Made by a program: the position numbers and the translations under genes. Source: a virus. From it: DNA of 23,454 nt. The DNA lies in the IMG/VR virus record IMGVR_UViG_3300042988_001172, positions 1 through 23,454 of that record. One strand, 5' to 3'. Below, one piece after another: positions 1 to 7,662 of the stretch; positions within the stretch are counted from its first letter, which is position 1; each line of letters starts with the position of its first letter. The notes beneath the pieces are model-generated. The model did not search any database and was not told where the DNA came from. It saw only the letters and a program-made list of their open reading frames with translations.

Positions 1-211
1 ATTCCACGTAGGTGGCGTAGGACGTGGCGTTCTCGATGCCACCGGATACCTTGTCGCCGGAGACGGAGAGCTGCGTCAGCTTCGTGGAGCGCACCAGTCT
101 TGTCGTATCTTCCGGGGTGCGCGCGTCAGCTTCGGCCTTTAGGACTTGCGACGCCTTCGCCACGGCCGGCCCGAGGGCCTTCAGCAACGATTTGTCGGCG
201 TCTTTCAGCAT
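1..211 (-). CDS. HK97 gp10-like tail-completion/neck protein (partial, 3' end off window)
   Basis: The reading frame starts at ATG (209-211) and runs off the left edge, so about 70 residues are visible. It begins MLKDADKSLLKALGPAVAKA and contains ARTPEDTTRLVRSTK followed by a segment ending NATSYATYVE. The pattern of an N-terminal helix, then 'TP-x-DT-x-L-x-x-S' and 'Y-A-x-Y-V-E', is typical of HK97 gp10-family proteins, which sit at the head-tail interface or complete the tail tube. Position agrees: it is the third small gene after the capsid protein and follows the connector and closure genes, as in HK97-like phages. The leader has no Shine-Dalgarno sequence. The family call rests on motif resemblance and gene order. 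Confidence 0.7.
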   Translation of the reverse strand, partial: MLKDADKSLLKALGPAVAKASQVLKAEADARTPEDTTRLVRSTKLTQLSVSGDKVSGGIENATSYATYVE

Positions 212-215
212 GTGT

Positions 216-536
216 TTAGGTCAGCAGCTTCACCTTGCATTCCAGGTTGTCCACGACGCCCGCCCACTTGTGCGGGACGGCCGACTCGACGAGCCAGTCT
301 TTCCCGCCGTGGCGGACGACGCTTCCGACCTGGACCGAGGACGAGCCGCGGAAGCACGCCGTGGCGGTCGTGACCTCCGTCTCCCTCCCCAGTTGCCCGT
401 CGGCCAGCTTGGCCGAATACGACCACCACGCGCAGGGCTGGTTCGCCGCGACGAGGGACAACGCCACGACCTGTTCCGCCCCGGATTCCGAGACGGTCTG
501 CGCGTACACGTCGGCCAGTTCGTCGAAGAAGACCAT
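216..536 (-). CDS. Putative head closure/stopper protein
   Basis: This 106-residue protein starts MVFFDELADVYAQTVSES. It has a central beta-rich part with WWSYSAKLADGQLGRETEV and GSVVRHGGKDWLVESAVPHK. The small beta-barrel appearance, with a 'V-x-x-GG-K-x-W-x-V' strand pair, and the place between connector and gp10-like genes fit the head closure (stopper) proteins that cap the connector in siphoviruses. The gene ends 4 bp before the start of the next one. No strong sequence signature fixes the family, so the role is inferred mainly from synteny. It could also be another small neck protein. Confidence 0.5.
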   Translation of the reverse strand: MVFFDELADVYAQTVSESGAEQVVALSLVAANQPCAWWSYSAKLADGQLGRETEVTTATACFRGSSSVQVGSVVRHGGKDWLVESAVPHKWAGVVDNLECKVKLLT

Positions 537-537
537 A

Positions 538-1089
538 TTATGCGACGGCGGGTTGGTATTTGCGGACGATGGACTCGGCGGCCATGACGGCCGGATCGGC
601 GTCTTTTCCGTAAGTGACGGAGCGCGGCCCCAGCGTTTGGGAAACCACGTCCCGCCCGGCTTCGCGCGTCAAGGCCTTTGCGGCCAGCTCCACGACGGCG
701 TTCTTGAGGTCGGCCGGACAGGCGGCCCCGCCCGTGAGCGTGACCGTGAAGTACGGCGAGTACGAGAACGTGACGGGCAGGGAAGGCATGGTGACCTCTT
801 CCCCGTCCAGCCAGTAGTCGGTGCCAAGGACGCCCGTATAGGCGGCGCCATCGACTTTCGTTACCGCCGTGGCGAACTTCGTAGGCAGGACGAACTTGTC
901 GCCGAACCGGGAAGCGTGCCGGATCTTGGCGTCGTAGCCCGTCCCGAAGTCAGAAGCCAAGACAGGCCCGACGATCCCCCGCGCCCATGCGGAAACCGCG
1001 TCCAGGGCCGCTTGTACCTGCGCGTCGGAGACGGAGGCCAAGGCGGGCTGGGCGGTGCGGAATTCCGCGAGGGTGGCGAGGGATTGCAT
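538..1089 (-). CDS. Head-tail connector (adaptor) protein
   Basis: This 183-residue protein is largely helical at both ends. The N-terminus (SLATLAEFRTAQPALASVSD, then VQAALDAVSAWARGIVG) is the classic opening of gp6/gp15-type adaptor proteins, in which helices pack against the portal ring. A middle beta region contains YWLDGEEVTMPSLPVTFSYS, and the C-terminus returns to helices (DLKNAVVELAAKALTREAG). Length matches the usual 100-200 residues for adaptors. It lies just after the capsid gene and one small unknown gene, the expected place. The start ATG has no Shine-Dalgarno but follows GACCGACCG. Family assignment is by pattern and order. Confidence 0.6.
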   Translation of the reverse strand: MQSLATLAEFRTAQPALASVSDAQVQAALDAVSAWARGIVGPVLASDFGTGYDAKIRHASRFGDKFVLPTKFATAVTKVDGAAYTGVLGTDYWLDGEEVTMPSLPVTFSYSPYFTVTLTGGAACPADLKNAVVELAAKALTREAGRDVVSQTLGPRSVTYGKDADPAVMAAESIVRKYQPAVA

Positions 1090-1098
1090 CGGTCGGTC

Positions 1099-1338
1099 TT
1101 ACTTTTTCTGACGCTTGGGCTTTTCCGGAGTTGAGACGGTGGCGACGGCTTGCGCCGTTTCTCCCGCCTCGCGGAACCGATTGATGTTCAGATACCGAGC
1201 ATAGCCCGGATGGGCCATGTGCGGCTCGGCGAACTCTACCGTTACCGTTTCCCCTTCGCGCACCTTCGTCTTTTCCGTAGCTCCTGGGAGCATGATGAGG
1301 GTTTCTCCTTTTCCGGCGTATCGGAAGGTGCGCTTCAT
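1099..1338 (-). CDS. Small conserved-position head-region protein, unknown function
   Basis: This 79-residue protein is not recognised. It opens MKRTFRYAGKGETLIMLPG, continues with a predicted beta segment (KVREGETVTVEFAEPHMAHP), and ends in a basic tail PEKPKRQKK. Its place directly after the major capsid gene is where many siphoviruses keep a decoration protein or a small adaptor accessory, but nothing in the sequence proves either. The gene starts 11 bp after the capsid stop with a C-rich leader (TAACCGACTTCCCC before ATG). Confidence 0.6.
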   Translation of the reverse strand: MKRTFRYAGKGETLIMLPGATEKTKVREGETVTVEFAEPHMAHPGYARYLNINRFREAGETAQAVATVSTPEKPKRQKK

Positions 1339-1349
1339 GGGGAAGTCGG

Positions 1350-2525
1350 TTAGACGGTGGCGTTGATCGCGAGGGCGCCCGTGGCGCCTTCACCGACGAG
1401 GGACGTGGCGATGGCCAGGCCCATGTCGTAGGAACCGAGGATCTGCCAGCCCTTGCCCGGGATGCGGTAGACTTCCAGGACGTAATCGGAGCCGAAGCCG
1501 TACTGGACGGCCTTGGAGTTGACGAACATGAATCCGCCCTTCGTGTTGGACGCCGGGGTGGCGGACTGCTTGCCGTCGGCTTCCGTGAGGCCGAACACTT
1601 CGGACGTGTAGACGTTGCAACCGAGGATCTTCGTCAGCGCGCGGACGCCTTCGTTGACCGTGGACATGTTGCCGTTCTTGGCGGCGTCCGCGAAGTCGGC
1701 GATGCCGAGGGACTTGAGGTACGTCTGCGTGTTCATGATCAGCGCAACGTCGGCCGGGTTGGCGGCGTAGGCGCCAAGCTTGCCCATGACCGTGGCGTAG
1801 TCGTCGAACGCCAAGGCGCCCACGTCCGTAGCGGCGGACAGGAACGACTTGCGGAGACCGTCGGCGCCCAGGTAATAGGACGTGTCAGCCGGATCGGCGT
1901 CATCGGAGTTGACGTTGCCGGTAGCGGCGTTCGTCGTGTCGCCGTTGATGATGAGGCCTTCGATGGTGCGGGCGGCGGACTTCGCCAGCTTGGCCTGGAT
2001 GAGCGCCAAGAGGTCGATGACCGAGTAGCGAACGTCCATGTCGGAGACATCGACGGAAGCCTGGTACGTCTTCTGCGTCAGCGTGACGAGGGCCGTCGGG
2101 ACGCGCTTCGTGCCCTGGGCGATGGCGCCGGCGCCGGTCGTCCATTCGGAAGCCAGGTCGTGGAATCCGACCTCACCGACGACGGGGCGCTTTTCGATCT
2201 TCTGCAAACCGCGGCCGTGGAAACCGGCCTGGAAAGCCTGGACGACCGGGGAGTACGTCGGGGCCATGTCCAGGAAGTCGGACATGAGGACGGACGCCGG
2301 GACGAGTTCGGCTCCGTAGCCGGTGTTCGTCGAGTGCATCACTTCGTTGGCGCGGGTCGTGAGCAGGGCCTTGCGTTCCAGGGCCTTGGAAAGGTCGGCG
2401 CGGTGATCGGCGGCGCCTTCGGACTTGTACTGGCCGGCGAGAAGCTCGGCCATGAGGCGGGTCGCGTCGGCGGCGGACCGGATGGTACCGACGTGGACGG
2501 CGCCCGGCTTGAGAGCGGGATTCAT
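1350..2525 (-). CDS. Major capsid protein, HK97 fold
   Basis: This is a 391-residue protein that assembles the icosahedral shell. The order of elements fits HK97-fold capsid proteins: a helical N-terminal arm to about residue 60, the segment TGYGAELVPASVLMSDFLD where the E-loop region starts, GAIAQGTKRVPTALVTLTQK (the 'T-x-K-x-V' strands), a spine helix region (LIQAKLAKSAARTIEGLIIN), then an A-domain with ADVALIMNTQTYLKSLGI. It follows the protease-scaffold gene by 6 bp and precedes the connector genes. The N-terminal arm looks shorter than the 102-residue delta domain of HK97 gp5, consistent with scaffold function being carried by the protease fusion upstream. The leader is CATAAAGAAAC, not C-rich. 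Confidence 0.85.
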   Translation of the reverse strand: MNPALKPGAVHVGTIRSAADATRLMAELLAGQYKSEGAADHRADLSKALERKALLTTRANEVMHSTNTGYGAELVPASVLMSDFLDMAPTYSPVVQAFQAGFHGRGLQKIEKRPVVGEVGFHDLASEWTTGAGAIAQGTKRVPTALVTLTQKTYQASVDVSDMDVRYSVIDLLALIQAKLAKSAARTIEGLIINGDTTNAATGNVNSDDADPADTSYYLGADGLRKSFLSAATDVGALAFDDYATVMGKLGAYAANPADVALIMNTQTYLKSLGIADFADAAKNGNMSTVNEGVRALTKILGCNVYTSEVFGLTEADGKQSATPASNTKGGFMFVNSKAVQYGFGSDYVLEVYRIPGKGWQILGSYDMGLAIATSLVGEGATGALAINATV

Positions 2526-2531
2526 GTTTCT

Positions 2532-3623
2532 TTATGCGTGAACGCTCCGGGCGATTTCGGCCAGCGACGGCATCCTGTAGGAAGCCGACGGGCCATTGTT
2601 GACGGGCGTGCCGGAGCTAAAGCCGCGCGTCAGCATCTTGTTCATCCGTTCCTCGGCCTCGGTCTTGGCGGCGCGGACGCCGTTCAGTTCCGTTTCGAGG
2701 GCGGAAATTTTGGACTGGTGGGCCTTGCTGGCTTCCTGTTCGGAGGCGAGCGCGGCGCGCGCGGCTTCCAACTCTTTGGAGAGCTGGGACGCTTTGGTTT
2801 CGGCCTCGGTCACCTTGGCTTCCGCTTCGGCCTTGGCGGCTTCCGCTGCTTCGATGGCGGGGTCTTTCGCCTCTTCCTGGTGTTCCACAGGTTGGGCGGC
2901 GTCCGGCACAATGGCGGCGGGCGTCTCGTCGGGTTTCACGACTTCCTCCTTGGCCTTTCCGTCCGCGTCCGCTTGCGCGGCCGCCGGGGTTTCACCGGCA
3001 TTTTCAGCGGGCTGGACAGGTTCGGCAACGGGTTTGACCTCCGGGACGACCTCGGCCGCCACGGGGGCGACAGGGGCATCTTGCGTATCTTCGGCGCGGC
3101 AGGCGCGCAGCTCGTCACCGATCTCCTGCATGGAGCGGGCGACGGAAAAGAGGGTGTTTGGGTTGGCGGGGACGGAGACGACGGAGATCTCCTTCATCTC
3201 GATTTTCGTAAGGACCAGCACCTCGCGGTCAGCGACGGCGCGGAACTCCCACGAGACGGGCATGAAGCCGACGGAGAAACCGCGCAGTACGCGGTTCTTG
3301 ACGGCGGAGAACACCCCGTCCACGTCCTCGGTGATTTCGGCGCGTACAAACAGGCCGCCCTGGTCGATGGAGTATTCCACCACCTGGCCGATAGGCTTGT
3401 CGTGCTTGTGTTGGAGCAGCACCACCGGGTTCTTGGCCAGGTAGTCGCGCATCGAATCGGCGTAGGCCGAAGGCTCGATGATGGACTCATAGCTGTCGAT
3501 GTCCGGCGTGGAAGCCAGGCCCTCGACGGTGATCTTTCCTTCCGCCGAACCGTCCACGGCGCGGAAAGCGACCTGGAAGTTGCGGACCTTGGAAAGGGCT
3601 TGTTCGAGCTTCTGCTTGTTCAT
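2532..3623 (-). CDS. HK97-family prohead protease fused to a coiled-coil scaffold
   Basis: The 363-residue protein has two parts. Residues 1 to about 170 are an S78 prohead protease: ITVEGLASTPDIDSYESIIEP, the histidine segment LLQHKHDKPIG (H72 or H74), RGFSVGFMP with the likely nucleophile S117, and KEISVVSVPANP. Residues about 180-245 are a Pro/Ala/Glu-rich linker. Residues about 248-335 form a long Ala/Glu/Lys heptad coiled coil (EAAEAAKAEAEAKVTEAETK and onward), as in delta-domain scaffolds. The last 25 residues are a separate tail. The protease should mature the prohead and degrade the scaffold after assembly, including its own. The gene sits between portal and capsid, as expected. Confidence 0.85.
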   Translation of the reverse strand: MNKQKLEQALSKVRNFQVAFRAVDGSAEGKITVEGLASTPDIDSYESIIEPSAYADSMRDYLAKNPVVLLQHKHDKPIGQVVEYSIDQGGLFVRAEITEDVDGVFSAVKNRVLRGFSVGFMPVSWEFRAVADREVLVLTKIEMKEISVVSVPANPNTLFSVARSMQEIGDELRACRAEDTQDAPVAPVAAEVVPEVKPVAEPVQPAENAGETPAAAQADADGKAKEEVVKPDETPAAIVPDAAQPVEHQEEAKDPAIEAAEAAKAEAEAKVTEAETKASQLSKELEAARAALASEQEASKAHQSKISALETELNGVRAAKTEAEERMNKMLTRGFSSGTPVNNGPSASYRMPSLAEIARSVHA

Positions 3624-3633
3624 GATGGGAAAA

Positions 3634-4779
3634 TTAGGCTTGCGGTTGGGAAGGTTCTGCCGGGTCGTTGAGCGATTCGTCCGGTTCGTGCCCGACGTAA
3701 TCGCGGGCCTCGTTTGTCGTGATGATGCCGCCCGACTTGAGCTTGACGGCGATGTCGGCCCATTGCATTGCCTGGCTGATATGGTCGTCGATGATGTCGG
3801 CGGTGCAACCGTAGGGAGAGAGCAACGTATTTAAAACCTGCTCGAACCGTTCCTCCATCGGGCGGACGGTGTTCTCGATGAAAATTTGGTACTGCTGCGC
3901 CCCGTTGGCGTAGTTGACTCCCTCCGTGTAGTTGAGGATGGACTTCGGGACGCCCATCGCGGCGCACACTTTCTCCGTGGAGAACTGGCGCATCCCCACC
4001 CACTTGCCGTCCTTGTCGGTCGCCGTGAGCGTGATGATCGAGTCGATGGCGTTGGACAGGGTGCCGACCTTGCCCTGGTTCTTGGCGCCTCCGTACTTGG
4101 CTTCCATCTGCTCGCGCAGCTTGTCGGCCTGTTCCTGCGTAGCACCGGCCACCAGCTTGACAAGGTGGGCGGGGACGGCGTTGTTGTCGAAAAAGACGAA
4201 GTTCGCCATTGCCGCGCGGTCGTCCCCGAATGCGTCGTACACCACGCGGGCGACCGGGGAAATGCCCCAGGCTGGGTTTTTCCTGTCCTTGGCGGGCTTG
4301 ACGTGGATAACGTCCTCGGCGGGGTAGGTGAACTGCCGCCCCTGGCGCATCTGATCGGCGTACACGTAGCGCGTCGGCAGGGACGTGGCGCTGTCGGTGT
4401 AGATCGTGACGTGGCACGGGTCCAGCAACTCCACTCCCACCGGGTTGCCCTCGGCGTTGCGGAGGATGGCCCAGAAGACGTTGCCGCCCACCTTCACGTC
4501 CACCACGGCGTCGCCCTTCACGGACAGGAACGACTTGACCAGCGCGTCCGTCTCGGGGGATTTGAATTCCCGCTCGCCCTTCATCACCAGAACGCCGGAC
4601 TTCGCCACGGTGTCGCCCAGTACCTCGGTCGCGCGGGAAACGTCGCCGTTTCGCTCCCAAACGTCAAACCAGGTGCGCATCGAGCGGACGGCCAAAGGTT
4701 GGTCGCCCGCTTGGGAGTTCTGCCGGAGTATCGGCGTGGCCGTCGCCGCACGGAACGCGGCCTTGCGAGGTTTTGGCAT
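3634..4779 (-). CDS. Portal protein, HK97 type
   Basis: This 381-residue protein forms the dodecameric portal ring through which DNA is packaged. The recognisable track of HK97-type portals is present: a stem opening with RATEVLGDTVAKSGVLV, GGNVFWAILRNAEGNPVGVE, TYPAEDVIHVKPAKD, GISPVARVVYDAFG, the helical FSTEKVCAAMGVPKSILNY, NGAQQYQIFIENTVRPMEE, and the C-terminal GGIITTNEARDYVGHEP. Length is near the usual 380-450. It is one of very few genes here with a Shine-Dalgarno-like sequence (AAAGGA, 4784-4790), and a candidate promoter lies just upstream, so head genes may be expressed more strongly from this point. Confidence 0.9.
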   Translation of the reverse strand: MPKPRKAAFRAATATPILRQNSQAGDQPLAVRSMRTWFDVWERNGDVSRATEVLGDTVAKSGVLVMKGEREFKSPETDALVKSFLSVKGDAVVDVKVGGNVFWAILRNAEGNPVGVELLDPCHVTIYTDSATSLPTRYVYADQMRQGRQFTYPAEDVIHVKPAKDRKNPAWGISPVARVVYDAFGDDRAAMANFVFFDNNAVPAHLVKLVAGATQEQADKLREQMEAKYGGAKNQGKVGTLSNAIDSIITLTATDKDGKWVGMRQFSTEKVCAAMGVPKSILNYTEGVNYANGAQQYQIFIENTVRPMEERFEQVLNTLLSPYGCTADIIDDHISQAMQWADIAVKLKSGGIITTNEARDYVGHEPDESLNDPAEPSQPQA

Positions 4780-4783
4780 CGAG

Positions 4784-4790
4784 TTCCTTT
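4784..4790 (-). promoter_or_regulatory. Shine-Dalgarno-like site of the portal gene
   Basis: On the minus strand AAAGGAA lies 4 bases before the portal ATG, giving AAGGA at normal spacing. It is unusual in this window, where almost all other starts lack any purine-rich site. Confidence 0.55.
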
Positions 4791-4796
4791 GAGGTC

Positions 4797-4824
4797 ACAT
4801 TATCCCGCGAGTCGCGCAAGTCAA
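4797..4824 (-). promoter_or_regulatory. Candidate promoter for the head genes
   Basis: The 48-bp gap between terminase and portal contains, on the minus strand, TTGACT (4824-4819) and GATAATGT (4804-4797). Spacing is 14 bp to GATAAT or 16 bp to TAATGT, so neither choice is ideal. The -35-like box starts 3 bp after the terminase stop codon. Confidence 0.35.
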
Positions 4825-4827
4825 GCG

Positions 4828-6288
4828 TTAAGCGAAAACCGGGACGAAAGCCGGGCGGGCCACGGCGTCGAAGACGGTATCGGCCAGGTCGTCGTGCGTC
4901 ACGTTCGGGAACGCCAGTAGTTGCTCGACCGTCGCATGGGAGGCCGGGCAGTCGGGGCTGAAGTACACGTTGCCGTTTTGGAATTCCGCTTGCACCTCCT
5001 TGGCGCGGGTCACCTTGTCCTTGTGGCGCTTAACCTCCGTCACGGCGATGCCACGTTCGCGCAAGAGTCGGGCCAGCGTCGCCATATAGCCCACGGATTC
5101 GATCTTGACCACGTTGGCGCGGTAGCGGCGGTACAGCCCTTCGATGACGGCAAGCGCGTTGTTGTCGTCCTTGGCGGGGCCCTTGAGTTCCTCGCCCCAG
5201 AGCATGACCCTTTGGACGCCGCGATGGCCCCAGCACGTGATGGCGAAGGCGTCGGAGAGTGTCTTGGTGCTGTTGGCCGGGTCACAGATGATCTCTACGC
5301 GGTCCCAGGATGACGCACCAGCGACGCATTCGCTGCCGATGGCCCAATGCATCCACTCGCGCCGGAAGATCGCTTCCCCGCCCTCGTAGGGCACCAGCTC
5401 GTAGTTTTGAGCGTAGGCCGTCGGCCCCTGCTGTTCGAGCTTCTTTTGCAAGCTGATGGGGGACTTGTGCCCCTTGGCCTTTGCTTCGTCCGCTTCCGCG
5501 TCGGTGGCGAAGATGCGGGCGGGCCAAGCGATGACGCCTTTCTCGACGGCGGGTTGCCAAAAGCACGCCCAATCATTCCGGCGGCCCATTTCGCGGTAGA
5601 TGCGTTGCGATACCCCGTCGCCCTTGATGACGTTCCCGAGTACCACATAACGCGCGGACGCCCCTTCCGCGCCCATGATTTCCCCCTTGACCCGGTTATA
5701 CCCGGCGTCGATGAGTTCCACGGTGTTGACGGAGCTGATCGTGTCGATGTCGTCCAGGACGATGAGATCCGGGCGGCGGGAGATACCTTCCTTGTCAATG
5801 TAGTTGACGCCGCGCACGCCCGTGCCTAGCCCCAATGCGCGCACCTTCACGCCGTTGGTGGTGATGAACTCGGCCATGGTCTTGCGCTCCTTGATGTCCA
5901 AGGCGGCCTCCTGCTTCCCGTTGTAGAGTTCCCCGAAGTCGCCCTTAAGGTTCTGGTTGGCTTGTAGTTGTACGGTGATGTCATACAGGCGTTCCTGCGC
6001 CTTGGCCTGGTCTTGGCATACCCACAGTATGTACCCAACTTCCTTGAAGGCGATGGCACGTATCACGTCGGCCACGGCCCACACGGTCTTGCCCAGGTCG
6101 CGGGCGCCGATGACGCACACTGACTTGCGGGCGTTGAACGCCTTGGCCCACTCCCAATGAAACGGGGCGGGCGGCACGCAAAAAACCCCAGGGAGGTAGT
6201 TGACCCCGAAGGCGTAGAGGGAACGCTTGACCAGCTCCGGCCGGACGGCGGGATCTTCGAGCGCGGCTTGGATGGTCCGAAGGTCCAT
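4828..6288 (-). CDS. Terminase large subunit (packaging ATPase/nuclease)
   Basis: This 486-residue packaging motor couples ATP hydrolysis to DNA translocation and cuts the concatemer. The ATPase domain has a Walker A at residues 61-68 (GARDLGKT) and a Walker B at 175-180 (LIVLDD), followed by DTISSV. The RNase H-like nuclease domain shows EIICDPAN (D336), LSDAFAIT (D346), VVKIESVGY (E397) and the terminal acidic pair THDDLADT (D466/D467). Length is normal for the family. The start ATG overlaps the stop of the preceding 51-residue gene as TAATG, implying translational coupling. Confidence 0.9.
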   Translation of the reverse strand: MDLRTIQAALEDPAVRPELVKRSLYAFGVNYLPGVFCVPPAPFHWEWAKAFNARKSVCVIGARDLGKTVWAVADVIRAIAFKEVGYILWVCQDQAKAQERLYDITVQLQANQNLKGDFGELYNGKQEAALDIKERKTMAEFITTNGVKVRALGLGTGVRGVNYIDKEGISRRPDLIVLDDIDTISSVNTVELIDAGYNRVKGEIMGAEGASARYVVLGNVIKGDGVSQRIYREMGRRNDWACFWQPAVEKGVIAWPARIFATDAEADEAKAKGHKSPISLQKKLEQQGPTAYAQNYELVPYEGGEAIFRREWMHWAIGSECVAGASSWDRVEIICDPANSTKTLSDAFAITCWGHRGVQRVMLWGEELKGPAKDDNNALAVIEGLYRRYRANVVKIESVGYMATLARLLRERGIAVTEVKRHKDKVTRAKEVQAEFQNGNVYFSPDCPASHATVEQLLAFPNVTHDDLADTVFDAVARPAFVPVFA

Positions 6289-6443
6289 TAGTCGGGGTCT
6301 AACATATCCGCAATTTCTTCTCCGATGCTTTCAAAGTTTGAAGCCACGCTGTCCGGCTCTTTGCCCTGGACGGCGCTTGATAGGTCGGAGATGGCGGAAA
6401 ACGGAAGTTTCGCGGCTTGTCCGATGAATCCGAAGATTGACAT
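6288..6443 (-). CDS. 51-residue protein coupled between the terminase subunits
   Basis: This small protein reads MSIFGFIGQAAKLPFSAISD, then a polar acidic C-terminal half rich in Ser and Glu ending ADMLDPD. It is not recognised. Both its start and its stop overlap neighbours through TAATG: its ATG overlaps the stop of the small terminase, and its TAA overlaps the start of the large terminase. This double coupling suggests the three are translated in series and argues strongly that the gene is real. The hydrophobic, Gly/Phe-containing N-terminus could form a short amphipathic helix. A packaging accessory role is possible by position only. Confidence 0.65.
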   Translation of the reverse strand: MSIFGFIGQAAKLPFSAISDLSSAVQGKEPDSVASNFESIGEEIADMLDPD

Positions 6444-6877
6444 TATCCGGGAAGGTTAGCGATGGCCCCTTGGAGCAGGGCGATTTGGTCGGGCGTCAGC
6501 GCCTTGGCCGCGCCGTGTTCGTCGGTGGCCTCGCCTCGGAGCAGCATGTACCGGGCGGCGGACTCCTTGGCGATGCTGGACAGGTCGCGGGCCTCCACCA
6601 TGGCGACGGGGCGTTTCAGTTCGCGGAGGATGTGGCCCTGGGCGAGCTGCACGATCTCCACGTCGGCGTCGGTGATCGCCAAGATTCGTTCGTCCTTAGC
6701 TCCCGATTGTCTCACTTCCTCCTTTACCCGATTGACGGACGAGGGGGAAACCCCTGCCGCCTTCGCCAGTTCCCTTTCCGTAGCTCTAGGCTTGGCGAGC
6801 ATGGCCTTGGCGACCTTCTCGATGGTCTTGCGGCGGTCGGAACGCTGGCGCTTGGGCTTGATGGGTTCGGATGGCAT
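6443..6877 (-). CDS. Terminase small subunit (probable)
   Basis: The 144-residue protein has a basic N-terminus (PKRQRSDRRKTIEKVAKAML) followed by a helix-turn-helix at about residues 33-54 (TERELAKAAGVSPSSVNRVK). Then come a helical middle (DVEIVQLAQGHILRELK) and a C-terminus with KALTPDQIALLQGAIANLPG. DNA-binding N-terminus, oligomerisation middle and position directly before the large terminase are the hallmarks of small terminases, which recognise the packaging site. A terminal segment of this type could contact the large subunit. The leader (AAGCCAGCACC before ATG) has no Shine-Dalgarno. Confidence 0.75.
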   Translation of the reverse strand: MPSEPIKPKRQRSDRRKTIEKVAKAMLAKPRATERELAKAAGVSPSSVNRVKEEVRQSGAKDERILAITDADVEIVQLAQGHILRELKRPVAMVEARDLSSIAKESAARYMLLRGEATDEHGAAKALTPDQIALLQGAIANLPG

Positions 6878-6897
6878 GGTGCTGGCTTACTGGCTGA

Positions 6898-7095
6898 TTA
6901 TACTCCGACCTCGACCGAAACGCCACCCCGCTTGACGGTCACGGTGACGGACTTGATGGAATCCTCGGCTCCCTTTTTCTTGGCGTCGGCGAGCAACTGG
7001 GCGACGCAATCCCCCGCGACGGCGGAGTGTCTGGCGAATTCCTCCAGGCTGGCGGCGTCCGGGCAAAGGACGTGGACGTTATCGGGGGTGAGCAT
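6898..7095 (-). CDS. Small unknown protein (65 aa)
   Basis: The protein begins MLTPDNVHVLCPDAASLEEF, has a helical middle (RHSAVAGDCVAQLLADAKKK), and ends in an alternating beta pattern, SIKSVTVTVKRGGVSVEVGV. It is not recognised. It starts 9 bp after the stop of the gene before it. The sequence at its own stop codon reads GTATAATC on the minus strand, so the TAA lies inside a perfect TATAAT hexamer. Confidence 0.55.
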   Translation of the reverse strand: MLTPDNVHVLCPDAASLEEFARHSAVAGDCVAQLLADAKKKGAEDSIKSVTVTVKRGGVSVEVGV

Positions 7096-7104
7096 ACGTC
7101 GGGA

Positions 7105-7359
7105 TTATACTTGCGCCTCGAAGGAACGGAAATACGCCTTGGCGAGCCTAACGCCCCTGGCTGTGAGGTAGAACGCGGTCTTGCCGTTCTCGTTGATACG
7201 GCCGCAAAGCCCGGCGCGTGCCATTTCACGGAGACGGACGGGCATGGTGGTCTGTCCCATGTTCTTGAGCGGTGACGAAAGGTACCAGGGGAAAGCGGGG
7301 TTGCACTTGGTGGCCTTCCGGCGAAGCAGCAGCGCGGCGATCTTGGCGTACTGGTTCAT
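7105..7359 (-). CDS. Small winged-helix-like protein (84 aa), unknown
   Basis: I take the ATG at 7357-7359, preceded by TAACCGCCCCACCC, rather than a longer upstream frame, because this leader matches those of neighbouring genes. The protein starts MNQYAKIAALLLRRKATKCN, then MPVRLREMARAGLCGRINENG and FYLTARGVRLAKAYFRS. The order helix, 'RLREMARAGLCGRI', then 'G-K-T-A-F-Y-L-T-A-R-G' resembles winged-helix folds, where the wing hairpin often carries 'Y-x-L-T-x-x-G'. A DNA-binding role is therefore plausible, but no family is identified. Confidence 0.6.
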   Translation of the reverse strand: MNQYAKIAALLLRRKATKCNPAFPWYLSSPLKNMGQTTMPVRLREMARAGLCGRINENGKTAFYLTARGVRLAKAYFRSFEAQV

Positions 7360-7370
7360 GGGTGGGGCGG

Positions 7371-7646
7371 TTAGATTTTGACGCGCCAGGCGTTCGCCAC
7401 GTCGATGACGGCCAAGGTTCCGAAAATGGCGGCGGCCGAGGCGGCTGCCCATCCCTCGAATCCCTGCGGGACGTACCCGGCGGAGAGCGTCACGGCGACG
7501 GAAGCGGAAAACGCGCAGGCGGCTCCTTTGAAAACGGCGTGCTGTTCGCGCAAGCCCTTCAAGGCGATGCGGGCACCGAGGCGGGCGATGTTGGCCGAAT
7601 CGACGGAAGCCTGGGCGGCAACGTCCATTTTCTCGCGGTTGTTCAT
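7371..7646 (-). CDS. Small membrane protein (91 aa)
   Basis: The start is the ATG at 7644-7646. The N-terminal 35 residues are polar and helical (SVDSANIARLGARIALKG), followed by two hydrophobic segments at about 40-57 (GAACAFSASVAVTLSAG) and 64-84 (WAAASAAAIFGTLAVIDVA), so two membrane helices are likely. Function is unknown. Small two-helix proteins of this kind can be holins or superinfection-exclusion proteins, but there is no evidence here. The C-rich leader (AGCCCTTACCCA, then CCAGCCC before ATG) is complementary over 12 nt to the predicted 5' part of a candidate small RNA at 18070-18149. Confidence 0.6.
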   Translation of the reverse strand: MNNREKMDVAAQASVDSANIARLGARIALKGLREQHAVFKGAACAFSASVAVTLSAGYVPQGFEGWAAASAAAIFGTLAVIDVANAWRVKI

Positions 7647-7662
7647 GGGCTGGTGGGTAAGG

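Noticed and set aside
2160-3671. Long plus-strand open frame (503 codons) opposite the capsid and protease genes
   Set aside because: It is the antisense of well-supported capsid and protease genes, is rich in Gly/Arg/His repeats typical of antisense GC-rich frames, and has no domain match.
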